From Sulfurimonas marina (lineage in GTDB: Bacteria; Campylobacterota; Campylobacteria; Campylobacterales; Sulfurimonadaceae): a stretch of DNA of 64,000 bases. Below are positions 17,567 through 25,218 of the stretch, piece by piece. The notes below the pieces were generated by a model. The model was given only the letters and a program-made list of their open reading frames with translations. It did no database searches and had not been told where the DNA came from. The DNA lies in the NCBI RefSeq assembly GCF_014905095.1, contig NZ_CP041165.1:1550001-1614000 (forward strand), written 5' to 3'. Positions within the stretch are counted from its first letter, which is position 1; each line of letters opens with the position of its first letter. A program made the position numbers and the translations under genes.

Positions 17567-18514
17567 TTATGGAATAGGAACTATCTCAAGAACTTTTTGG
17601 ATAATTTCATCCGTTGTTACACCGTCAGCTTCCGCTTCATATGTTAAAACGATACGGTGTCTCATCAACTCTTTTACTATGTAGGCTACATCTACAGGTG
17701 TTACATAATCTTTCCCACGCATAAATGCCATCGCTTTTACAGCTTTAAACATATCGATACTCACACGAGGAGAGGCACCAAACTGGATAAAGTCTTTGAT
17801 CTCTTCAAGTCCGTACTCTTCAGGATTTCTTGTAGCAGAGATAAGCTCAATCATATACTTCTCAACCTCTTCGTCTACATGAATATTCTTAATAGCTTGT
17901 TTGATCTCGCCAATATCATCTTTGTTCAGTACAGCTTCAATAGTCTCAAAATTTCCTGCCGAGATACGTCTTGCAATCTCCAGTTCTTCCTCTTTTGTGT
18001 TGTATCCAACAATGAGTTTTAGCATAAATCTGTCTAACTGTGCTTCTGGAAGCTGATACACACCCTCTTGTTCAACAGGGTTTTGTGTAGCCATTACAAA
18101 AAACGGCAGATCTAGTTTAAATGATGTATCACCGATTGTCACCTGTTTCTCTTGCATCACTTCTAAAAGAGCCGACTGTACTTTTGCCGGAGCACGGTTG
18201 ATCTCATCTGCTAGTAAAAGGTTTGTAAAGATTGGACCTTTTTTAATTTTAAACTGATTGTTTTGCGGATCGTATATCTCAGCACCCAAGATATCTGACG
18301 GTAATAAGTCTGGGGTAAACTGTGCACGTTTAAAGTCTAAACCTAGAGCTTTTGAGAGTGCGTTTACAGTTGTTGTCTTTGCAAGACCGGGTACACCTTC
18401 AATTAGGATATGTCCCTCACATAAAAGTGCTATTAAAAGAGAGTCGATCATCTTCTCTTGACCGACTACAACTTTTGCAACCTCTTTTTTAACTTCTTCA
18501 ATCTTACTTATCAT
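17567..18514 (-). CDS. MoxR-type AAA+ ATPase
   Basis: The 315-residue ATPase has Walker A GVPGLAKT (40-47), Walker B LLLADEINRAP (about 100-110), sensor 1 ATQNPVEQEG and the lid domain with GASPRVSID. All ATPase motifs are intact. MoxR proteins are chaperone-like AAA+ proteins that mature or remodel VWA-containing partners, here presumably BatA/BatB and DUF58. A 60-base gap separates it from the upstream LPP20-like gene. It contains TATACT on the minus strand (18548-18553), so an internal promoter is possible, but no terminator hairpin is seen. Confidence 0.93.
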   Translation of the reverse strand: MISKIEEVKKEVAKVVVGQEKMIDSLLIALLCEGHILIEGVPGLAKTTTVNALSKALGLDFKRAQFTPDLLPSDILGAEIYDPQNNQFKIKKGPIFTNLLLADEINRAPAKVQSALLEVMQEKQVTIGDTSFKLDLPFFVMATQNPVEQEGVYQLPEAQLDRFMLKLIVGYNTKEEELEIARRISAGNFETIEAVLNKDDIGEIKQAIKNIHVDEEVEKYMIELISATRNPEEYGLEEIKDFIQFGASPRVSIDMFKAVKAMAFMRGKDYVTPVDVAYIVKELMRHRIVLTYEAEADGVTTDEIIQKVLEIVPIP

Positions 18515-18574
18515 ACCTACCCTACCTAATTTATATAAAGTACTGTAAGTATAATCGTTTGAGGTAAATAATTT

Positions 18575-19567
18575 CTAAATATTGATATTTAATACTTTAT
18601 CTAGACCATCTTTTTGAATTTTATCATTCAATTGTCTCACTAAATCTTGGATTGCCACATCATATCCTTGTGAAGATTGCCCAACTAAATGGAACACATT
18701 TGATGCTACATTTGCACCTTTATAGTTGCTTGTAACTATACGAAGTTCTGCTCTGGCTAAAGTAAAGCCATATGCATTTGCCTTTGTCACAGAAGTGTTT
18801 ATAGAGATTTTGTAGTGCATCTTTGAACTTGCAGCATTCACTTTAAAATTTCGTTTGCTTAATGCTTTTGCTATTGGTGCTTTTAGATTTGCCAAATTTG
18901 ATACTACCGAGAAACTAATATTTGACTGATAATATCTATATTTTTTATCTACACTCTTTAGTGTTTGCAGATAAACTTCCGAATCAAAACGGCTATTTAA
19001 CTCTTTCATCACAACTAAAGTATGTGGTAAATTCTCTAACTCTTTGTTGAGCTTTTTGTAAAACAGGAACTTACCGAGTGCATCATCATCCAGATTTTTT
19101 TCATTTGCCTTTACAAGTGCAACTTTCTGGTCTATCTCATGTTTTAAACTGCTAAAGAGTTTTTGTTTATCCGACTTTATTAACACTGCGTATTTTCTAA
19201 AGCCTAAACTTTTTGCCTGAATCACTTCATAGTTACTGATTCTTATCTTTTTAACATCTGAAGATATATCTGACTTGTACACACCTTCATGAGAACTAAC
19301 ACTTCCTTCTCTTACTGTTGTTTTTGCATTGTAGCTTGACGAGATCGAGATACTCAAAGTTGAAGCCATGTAATTTAAAGCATTTGCTATTGCCTCTTCT
19401 TTATTTTTCCCTTCGCCGATTGCATACAGGGTTGCACTGTTTGAAAGAGGAGGATTTTGATACCATCCAGGAAGCTCTTGTTTTATAACAATCTTAGGCT
19501 CTTTTGTAGCACCACACCCACCAAGAATAAAAACTAAAATAAGAGGTAGAAAAAAGATAGTTCTCAT
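18575..19567 (-). CDS. LPP20-family lipoprotein linked to Bat module 2
   Basis: The 330-residue protein has a lipoprotein signal with lipobox LGGC (C18). A domain resembling LPP20/FlgP follows: a GWYQNPP segment, then YAIGEGKNKEEAIANALNYMA, a signature in which an alpha helix follows a GxGxxxxEA turn. The C-terminal 150 residues are not recognised. It overlaps the CsgG-like gene by 4 bases (ATGA type). LPP20 proteins are often found with CsgG-like lipoproteins in the outer membrane. Its place inside a Bat operon is unusual. Confidence 0.75.
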   Translation of the reverse strand: MRTIFFLPLILVFILGGCGATKEPKIVIKQELPGWYQNPPLSNSATLYAIGEGKNKEEAIANALNYMASTLSISISSSYNAKTTVREGSVSSHEGVYKSDISSDVKKIRISNYEVIQAKSLGFRKYAVLIKSDKQKLFSSLKHEIDQKVALVKANEKNLDDDALGKFLFYKKLNKELENLPHTLVVMKELNSRFDSEVYLQTLKSVDKKYRYYQSNISFSVVSNLANLKAPIAKALSKRNFKVNAASSKMHYKISINTSVTKANAYGFTLARAELRIVTSNYKGANVASNVFHLVGQSSQGYDVAIQDLVRQLNDKIQKDGLDKVLNINI

Positions 19568-20562
19568 CTGTTTATCTGCTCCATTCCTCGTTTACGTTTT
19601 TCTATTAGAGTATCTATTCTTACAATTGCTTTGTTGATCTCTTGTACAGGTTCGATCATTAAATTGTCTGCATAACCGTAATACTCTTTTGCCTCTTTAT
19701 AGTTCCCCTGTGCTTCTTTTATAACTCCCAAGTTATAAAAAGGTACATAACTTTTCTGGTTAGTAGAGTCTATAAGTTGTGTCAAAAGCTGCTCTGCTTT
19801 ATCCATTCTTCCTTGCTCAATATACTCTAAAGAGACCTCTAAAAGTTTCTCTTCTCTATCAGTATATTCAATATCCGGTTCTTCTAAAAGTACCACGTTA
19901 AAACGTTTATAATGAGGTGTTAATTTATATGTAAACGAATTTGCTATCTCATTTGCCAATGACTGTCCAGACATCTCTCTAGAAGGTAATACTCTGGAGT
20001 CATCGCTACAATGTTTGTTCGTCATCGATCTTGTTAATGTATCTGCATAGATAATGTCGCCTTTTGTAACATCAATGATTCTCATATCGGCCGAGAGACT
20101 CGATACCCTTTTTGTACATCGAACATTATAATAAACAAGCTCTTTACACTTTAAATCTGCACATTTCACACGTTTCTCATAAAAACGGCTATCCTGAAGT
20201 GTCGGCGTACTTACTCTACCAGATATAATCGCCTGTGCTCCAATAATATTTCCTATTTTTACAGCATCTTTTGGATTTACCAAACCGCTGTTTTGCAGTT
20301 TTTGTTCTCTAATAATATCGTTAAAATCTTTTCGACTTACTATTGTAAAATATTTTTTTCTATCAAGTCTAAAACCTGCTAGTTTTGCTTCAACTTTATC
20401 AGACAACCCTACTCGGTCGTTTTCAAAATATGTTACCGTTACCTTTTTTGTTTGTGAAATTCTGTCAACTTCGGCAGGTTCTAATGCAGAGATGCCCACT
20501 TTTTGTGCACATCCACTAAAAAATATTGCGAGTAGTGCAACACCCCATAATGTTTTTTTCAT
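19564..20562 (-). CDS. CsgG-family outer-membrane lipoprotein with TPR repeats
   Basis: The 332-residue protein has lipobox FSGC (C18). Residues about 40-215 resemble CsgG, with VSRKDFNDIIREQKLQNSG (a typical regulator-of-assembly motif) and IGAQAIISGRV. The last 100 residues form two TPR-like units. CsgG in E. coli is the curli secretion channel, but many CsgG-like lipoproteins only share the periplasmic fold. Four cysteines in an excursion around residues 131-150 (CADLKCKEL ... RCTK) might pair. No curli subunit gene is in the window. It lies 38 bases after BatD2. Confidence 0.78.
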   Translation of the reverse strand: MKKTLWGVALLAIFFSGCAQKVGISALEPAEVDRISQTKKVTVTYFENDRVGLSDKVEAKLAGFRLDRKKYFTIVSRKDFNDIIREQKLQNSGLVNPKDAVKIGNIIGAQAIISGRVSTPTLQDSRFYEKRVKCADLKCKELVYYNVRCTKRVSSLSADMRIIDVTKGDIIYADTLTRSMTNKHCSDDSRVLPSREMSGQSLANEIANSFTYKLTPHYKRFNVVLLEEPDIEYTDREEKLLEVSLEYIEQGRMDKAEQLLTQLIDSTNQKSYVPFYNLGVIKEAQGNYKEAKEYYGYADNLMIEPVQEINKAIVRIDTLIEKRKRGMEQINR

Positions 20563-20600
20563 ATAAGCCCCTTTGTTGAATCATTTTAGTTAAAAATAGT

Positions 20601-21710
20601 TTAACCACATATTAATTTTTTCACTTCTGAGACATCTTTGAATTGATTTGTCTCTATCTTCTCAATTATCTCTTTATATCGCTTTTCATCTTCTAATACT
20701 AAAACGACATTCAGCTCTTTTAAGCTTTTGATCTGTGATATTTTTTCACATAAATGAGATTCTTTTTTTCCCTCTTTTTTATCTCGTTTAATCTTGATCT
20801 TTGCAACTAAAAATCCTGCTATAAAGGTTAAAAGATAATAAAGATACTCTATCTTGAAAGAAAACTTTTTCTCGTCTACTTCATCTAAAAGCTCACTTTT
20901 AGTAAAAGCAGCTTTTTTAACTGTGATCTCCAATTGCTCACTATTTAAGATTTTCACATTATGTTCGTTAATATCAAAGTATTCAAGGGAAACCTTTGGG
21001 ATCACAAAATCGTTTTGGGATACAAAAGCAAATTTCTGACTCCATATGCCTTTGTACCCCTCTTTTGTAAGCTTTACCTCTAATTGAGGCTCCTCTGTAA
21101 ATACTTTAACACCCTTTATCATAAACTCGTACGGCTTTATTTTATAAAGGTCACCCTCTCCTTGAACTATTATCTCTAAGTGATACGGCTCATAAGCTGT
21201 TAATTTTTGCTCACTTTGTTTCGTTTGCAAAGAGAAATTTCCTACAATTGTTTTGTTGACATCCTCCACATTAAGCTCAATAGCTTGTAGTTGTTCTTTT
21301 TTAATTGAATACTCTTCGTAAACAGCATTGTCACGCCCTAGAACAGTGTTTTCTATCGAGTCCTTGTTTGTTTTTTTCATTTTAGCTTCAAGATTAAGGG
21401 AGAACTTTCCACCTTTTTTTACATACAAGACAAATTCAAAACTATTTACCCTATGGTTATCAACGATATTTTCTTGTTCGCTTAAAAGCTTGATCGCATA
21501 TTGTTCATTCTCTGTTACCGGATTAAACTCTATCACATACAACTCTGATTTATCGCTAAACACACATTCATACTTAAAATAAACCGCTTCATTGGTTACA
21601 ACGTTTTTTTTATTCAGTTCCAAATTCCACGTATATGTACTTGCTTGCAAGACAGCACTTAACAGAAAAAAGAGTATAAGTACTCTACCAAGGTTTTTTT
21701 TCACTAACAC
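20601..21710 (-). CDS. BatD-type protein (module 2)
   Basis: The 369-residue protein has a signal peptide (residues 1-23), a periplasmic beta-rich region and a transmembrane helix at about 291-308 followed by a basic cytoplasmic tail of about 60 residues. Layout and order match BatD, but it is 110 residues shorter than the module 1 copy and sequence similarity looks low, so the duplication is old or one copy was acquired. It overlaps BatB/C2 by 26 bases. Family role is not established. Confidence 0.75.
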   Translation of the reverse strand: MLVKKNLGRVLILFFLLSAVLQASTYTWNLELNKKNVVTNEAVYFKYECVFSDKSELYVIEFNPVTENEQYAIKLLSEQENIVDNHRVNSFEFVLYVKKGGKFSLNLEAKMKKTNKDSIENTVLGRDNAVYEEYSIKKEQLQAIELNVEDVNKTIVGNFSLQTKQSEQKLTAYEPYHLEIIVQGEGDLYKIKPYEFMIKGVKVFTEEPQLEVKLTKEGYKGIWSQKFAFVSQNDFVIPKVSLEYFDINEHNVKILNSEQLEITVKKAAFTKSELLDEVDEKKFSFKIEYLYYLLTFIAGFLVAKIKIKRDKKEGKKESHLCEKISQIKSLKELNVVLVLEDEKRYKEIIEKIETNQFKDVSEVKKLICG

Positions 21711-23130
21711 CCCTTTTATTGATCAATTCATATTGTGTTGAACTCAGTTTAGATTTGGAAGTGCCCAAATCCATTTTTGCAAGGGAAGACTTTATCTTTT
21801 TACCTCCCCCTCCGGCACCGCTTGAAGAGGTTTCTATTTTCATATTTGAAGCACCTCCGCTTTGAGCATTTTGCGAATTTTTTCTCTCACTTGCAAGCTC
21901 TTTATTTTTTTTCGATTTTTGCATCCCCGTACTCATCTCGGTATTATCAGGGACACCCTTAATATGCTGAAGATTTTCATCAGCTTCTCTTGAATACTCC
22001 AATGCCAAAGACTTCAAATACTCCACTCTCGCCTTAGAAAACTGTTTTAAACGGACAAAACAATTTCCTTTATTGTAGTACACGATCGCTTTTATATCTG
22101 CTTTATTAGATCGTACCAGTGAAAAATCCCCTATTGCCTCTTCATATTTTCCAGCTTGATAGTTACTTATTCCTCGAGAAAAGGCGAGATAGTTTTCATT
22201 TTTTGCAAAATCTAAAACACTCGCTTGCATCTCAATACCAACAACTAATAAAAGAGGAAGGATATACTTTTTCAGTGTGGTATTCCCCACTAAAAACAGT
22301 ATCAAAGCGACTGCTACAAAATAGTAATACAACTCTCTGTTTTGTACGATCGTATTTTCCTGCATAATGTTCTCATCTCTTTGATTACTCAACGCATCTT
22401 TGATAGCAGAGAGCTCTTTTGTATAGACACCGCCCGTTGCACTGCTTAAGGCCTCTATTTCACCGTTTTCACGACTAACTACGATCTCTCCGTTTTCATC
22501 TTGAAGCAATGAGCCATCCTTTGTTTTAAGGGTACCTCCAAAACTTGTAGCACTCATAAATAGATTTACTATTAAATTGTTCTCTTTGGCAAATTGTATC
22601 TCTTTTGTAAAATCTTTTTGATCCCCTCCGTCACTAAAGAGAACGACACTCACTTTTTTTGCACTTGAGATCTTTCTTGCAAGTTTTAATGCTGGTAGTA
22701 TCGAGCTCCCTTTTGTAAGGATCATATTCTCATCTAGTGAGCTAAAAAGATGTAACAATAATTCGCTATCACCAGTTAGCGGTGAAAGGATAATAGCATT
22801 AGTGGTAAATCCCAGTACTCCGAAACGGCTTTTTTGCTCACTTTTTACTAGTTGCTCCAATTGTTGCTTTGCAAATTTCAGACGTGTCGGCTTGATATCA
22901 TCCGAGTGCATAGAGTATGAAAGATCAATTCCTAAAACAACATCACTGAGCAACTCTTCTGATTTAATAGGTTTTTGTTCTATTACAGGACGAGCCAATG
23001 CTATTACCAGTAAAACAAAAGAGAGCAGATAACTAAGCATTCTAAAACTTGAAAACTTTAAATCATTTTTTACTAAAGCTGCAATAAGAAACAGTAAAAG
23101 CCAAAAATATTCAGGACTTAAAAAACTCAT
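21685..23130 (-). CDS. BatB/BatC-type fusion: membrane VWA plus TPR (module 2)
   Basis: The 481-residue protein has the same plan as the 13552-15393 paralogue: N-terminal helices, VWA domain with MIDAS DLSYS (69-73) and LFSDGGDQKDF, two membrane helices (about 265-300), TPR repeats (about 310-400) and a disordered tail. Here the tail is Ser/Gly/Lys-rich (SSGAGGGGKK) rather than Gln/Lys/Glu-rich, yet it also ends in KPW (VSEKKPW). The conserved end suggests a binding site for a shared partner. The 4-base overlap with BatA2 implies coupled translation. Confidence 0.87.
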   Translation of the reverse strand: MSFLSPEYFWLLLFLIAALVKNDLKFSSFRMLSYLLSFVLLVIALARPVIEQKPIKSEELLSDVVLGIDLSYSMHSDDIKPTRLKFAKQQLEQLVKSEQKSRFGVLGFTTNAIILSPLTGDSELLLHLFSSLDENMILTKGSSILPALKLARKISSAKKVSVVLFSDGGDQKDFTKEIQFAKENNLIVNLFMSATSFGGTLKTKDGSLLQDENGEIVVSRENGEIEALSSATGGVYTKELSAIKDALSNQRDENIMQENTIVQNRELYYYFVAVALILFLVGNTTLKKYILPLLLVVGIEMQASVLDFAKNENYLAFSRGISNYQAGKYEEAIGDFSLVRSNKADIKAIVYYNKGNCFVRLKQFSKARVEYLKSLALEYSREADENLQHIKGVPDNTEMSTGMQKSKKNKELASERKNSQNAQSGGASNMKIETSSSGAGGGGKKIKSSLAKMDLGTSKSKLSSTQYELINKRGVSEKKPW

Positions 23131-24056
23131 CGTTTACTCTCCCGAAATATCAAGTACAGAAGCAAAGCAATTGCGATCAGCAATACACTCTGATAAAGAT
23201 AGTTTTTTATCTTGTACTGGCTAGATTTGATTTTTGACGATTCCAATGCATCGATCTCTTCATATATAGTTTGGAGTTCCGTAGCATTTTTAGCCGAGAA
23301 GAACTCCCCTCCGCTCTCCTGTGCTATATGTTTCATTAAAGCAGAATCAGCCTCTCCGATTGCTATAGTATATATCTTTATATTTTGCTCTATCGCAAGC
23401 GCCACCCCATCTTTTGGCGAGACTCTTCCGCTATTATGCTCCCCGTCACTTAAAAGGATAATCACTTTGTTTTTTGCTTTTGAATGTTTAAAGGCCCGAA
23501 CACTTATAGCTATAGCTTCACCTATAGCTGTATTTTGTCCTGCCATCCCTTGTGTGAGATACTCTAACATCTCTACTACAACATTTTTCTCATAGGTAAT
23601 AGGTGAAGCGATAAAAGCAAAATCTCCATAAAGCACTACCCCTACATTATCGTTAAGACGTTTTTTTATAAACTCTTTAGCAAGATACTTACTCAAATCA
23701 AATCTGCTTACATGCAAAGAGTCTTTAAACGCTTGATCGAACGCTTCGTCATCTTTTAAAAAGCCGCTTGCATTCATTGAACCGCTTCCATCAAGTGCCA
23801 AAACAATATCTTTTCCAAATCTGTTGTTGGGATTTGTTTTGTCCACCTGAATGGGTGAGGTTAAAGTTATAAGCAAAAGGATAAAGATAAGCACTTTTAA
23901 AATAGACTCAACTTTAAGATATCTTCTCCCTGAACTTAAAAGGTGCAGATGGACAAAGTATCTTTGTTTTATATGCTCTTTACATCTGTATAAACACCAA
24001 AGTATCGGTAACAATAAAAATATTAGATATGGATATTCAAAATCATAGTAATTCAT
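23127..24056 (-). CDS. BatA-type membrane VWA protein (module 2)
   Basis: The 309-residue protein has helices at about 10-23 and 52-68, a VWA domain with intact MIDAS DGSGS (89-93) and LLSDGEHNSGR, and a C-terminal membrane helix (about 286-304). It has exactly the length of BatA1 but low identity. It is the first gene of the 12-kb minus-strand run. No clear ribosome binding site precedes the ATG, and a -10-like TAAAAT lies only 8 bases upstream, so a very short leader is possible. Confidence 0.87.
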   Translation of the reverse strand: MNYYDFEYPYLIFLLLPILWCLYRCKEHIKQRYFVHLHLLSSGRRYLKVESILKVLIFILLLITLTSPIQVDKTNPNNRFGKDIVLALDGSGSMNASGFLKDDEAFDQAFKDSLHVSRFDLSKYLAKEFIKKRLNDNVGVVLYGDFAFIASPITYEKNVVVEMLEYLTQGMAGQNTAIGEAIAISVRAFKHSKAKNKVIILLSDGEHNSGRVSPKDGVALAIEQNIKIYTIAIGEADSALMKHIAQESGGEFFSAKNATELQTIYEEIDALESSKIKSSQYKIKNYLYQSVLLIAIALLLYLIFRESKR

Positions 24057-24063
24057 TGGTGAT

Positions 24064-24069
24064 ATTTTA
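24064..24069 (-). promoter_or_regulatory. Candidate -10 element for the Bat run
   Basis: TAAAAT on the minus strand ends 7 bases before the BatA2 ATG. If used, the transcript would be leaderless or nearly so, which fits the missing ribosome binding site. A longer upstream leader cannot be excluded. Confidence 0.3.
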
Positions 24070-24117
24070 GCGAAAACAACCTTTTTTAAAAAAATTAATA
24101 TTTTTTTCTAAAAACCC

Positions 24118-24146
24118 TTGACATATAATTTCATTTTGTCTATAAT
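24118..24146 (+). promoter_or_regulatory. Consensus sigma-70 promoter of the tRNA-Lys/Glu/Glu unit
   Basis: TTGACA (24118-24123) and TATAAT (24141-24146) are separated by 17 bases, a perfect consensus promoter. It is followed by a GC-richer discriminator. The tRNA-Lys gene begins 30 bases after the -10. Such strength is expected for stable RNA genes. Confidence 0.85.
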
Positions 24147-24159
24147 TCCAGCCTCTTAA
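24141..24159 (+). repeat. 19-base tRNA promoter/discriminator motif, copy 1
   Basis: TATAATTCCAGCCTCTTAA is identical to the sequence upstream of the tRNA-Met/Asn unit on the other strand (40128-40146). It spans the -10 and the start region of both tRNA operons. Confidence 0.8.
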
Positions 24160-24175
24160 ATGAGAGAAACAAAAT

Positions 24176-24251
24176 GTCTCGTTAGCTCAGCTGGTAGAGC
24201 ACGTCACTTTTAATGATGTGGCCGATGGTTCGAATCCATCACGGGACACCA
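24176..24251 (+). tRNA. tRNA-Lys (anticodon UUU)
   Basis: A 76-base cloverleaf: acceptor GTCTCGT pairs with ACGGGAC, and the anticodon loop is CTTTTAA, so the anticodon is TTT. The T arm has GGTTCGAATCC and the 3' CCA is encoded. First gene of a three-tRNA unit. Confidence 0.96.
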
Positions 24252-24266
24252 TTTACTTAACATTTT

Positions 24267-24341
24267 GGCCCCATCGTCTAGCGGTTAGGATCCATGGTTT
24301 TCATCCATGTTACCGGAGTTCGAGTCTCCGTGGGGTCACCA
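24267..24341 (+). tRNA. tRNA-Glu (anticodon UUC), copy 1
   Basis: A 75-base cloverleaf: acceptor GGCCCCA pairs with TGGGGTC (one G-T pair), anticodon stem CATGG/CCATG with loop TTTTCAT gives anticodon TTC. CCA is encoded. Identical to the copy at 24382-24456. Confidence 0.96.
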
Positions 24342-24381
24342 TCTTAATTACTTTTAATCATTTATAATATATACGGCATTT

Positions 24382-24456
24382 GGCCCCATCGTCTAGCGGT
24401 TAGGATCCATGGTTTTCATCCATGTTACCGGAGTTCGAGTCTCCGTGGGGTCACCA
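24382..24456 (+). tRNA. tRNA-Glu (anticodon UUC), copy 2
   Basis: Same 75 bases as copy 1, with similar short flanks (CATTT before, CACCATCTT after), so this is a tandem duplication of about 115 bases. Its end is 8 bases from the 3' end of the convergent tonB-like gene, and no terminator hairpin is seen. Confidence 0.96.
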
Positions 24457-24464
24457 TCTTCTTA

Positions 24465-25208
24465 CTATTTTAAATCATAATCTATAGGTATTGTTAACGT
24501 CAGTTCTTCATCAGGTTTAGGCAGTTTTTTATTTAAGCTTTCTATCGTTTCTCTAGCGGCACGTGAGAGTATCTCATAATCACTATTTAAAACTTCAATA
24601 TTAGAAATATCTCCTGTTGTTGAAAGTGTAAACTTTATCTTTACTATCCCCTCCAAACCTTGTTTTCTAGCACGTCTAGGATAGTATAGGTTTTCTTTTA
24701 ATAATGAGACTATTTTATCCAGATGTAAAGAGATATAATCATCCTCTTTATTTATCACTTTTTTCTCTACAACAACTTCTGTTGTACAATGGGTATCTGG
24801 AAGCTCTTCTTGAACACTCTGAGTAGGTTGTGTAATGTTTTTATCTAGTTGAGCAACTACCGGGTTATTTTGAACCTCTTCGGTTTTTTCAGCCTCTTCT
24901 ACTTTCTTAGGCTCTAGTATCTCTTTAACAACCTCTGTTTCTCTCTTTTGTTCTGTTTTCTTAACAACTTTTTCTACTTCTCTCGACTCTTTCTTTTTAA
25001 CTGTTTTTTGAGCTGCCTCTTTTTTTTCAACAGGTGTTTCAACTTTTTTAATTGCTTTTACGGTATTTAAATTGATTTTTGTACTACAACATGCACAAGG
25101 ATGTTCTGTTTGTTGAGATTGTGTAAGAGTTTTATAGGAGAAAAATAATACCACTGCCAATACTATATGTATCAACAGTGATATGAGAAAAGAGTTAGAA
25201 TATCGCAA
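24465..25208 (-). CDS. tonB: TonB-family energy transducer
   Basis: The 247-residue protein has an N-terminal membrane anchor (about 7-24), a long Lys/Glu/Val-rich spacer (about 50-135) that spans the periplasm, and a C-terminal TonB domain (about 165-247) with YYPRRARKQGLEGIVKIKF. It would transfer proton-motive force to outer-membrane receptors. A cysteine cluster CACC lies just outside the membrane (residues 38-41), plus C138. It lies 11 bases after an ammonium transporter gene, an unexpected neighbour. The exbB/exbD genes are 25 kb away in the window. Confidence 0.88.
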   Translation of the reverse strand: MRYSNSFLISLLIHIVLAVVLFFSYKTLTQSQQTEHPCACCSTKINLNTVKAIKKVETPVEKKEAAQKTVKKKESREVEKVVKKTEQKRETEVVKEILEPKKVEEAEKTEEVQNNPVVAQLDKNITQPTQSVQEELPDTHCTTEVVVEKKVINKEDDYISLHLDKIVSLLKENLYYPRRARKQGLEGIVKIKFTLSTTGDISNIEVLNSDYEILSRAARETIESLNKKLPKPDEELTLTIPIDYDLK

Positions 25209-25218
25209 GAACTTTTAA

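Noticed and set aside
24363-24368. TATAAT as a separate promoter for the second tRNA-Glu
   Set aside because: No -35 is seen and the first promoter is perfect consensus; in AT-rich spacer DNA this match is weak evidence.
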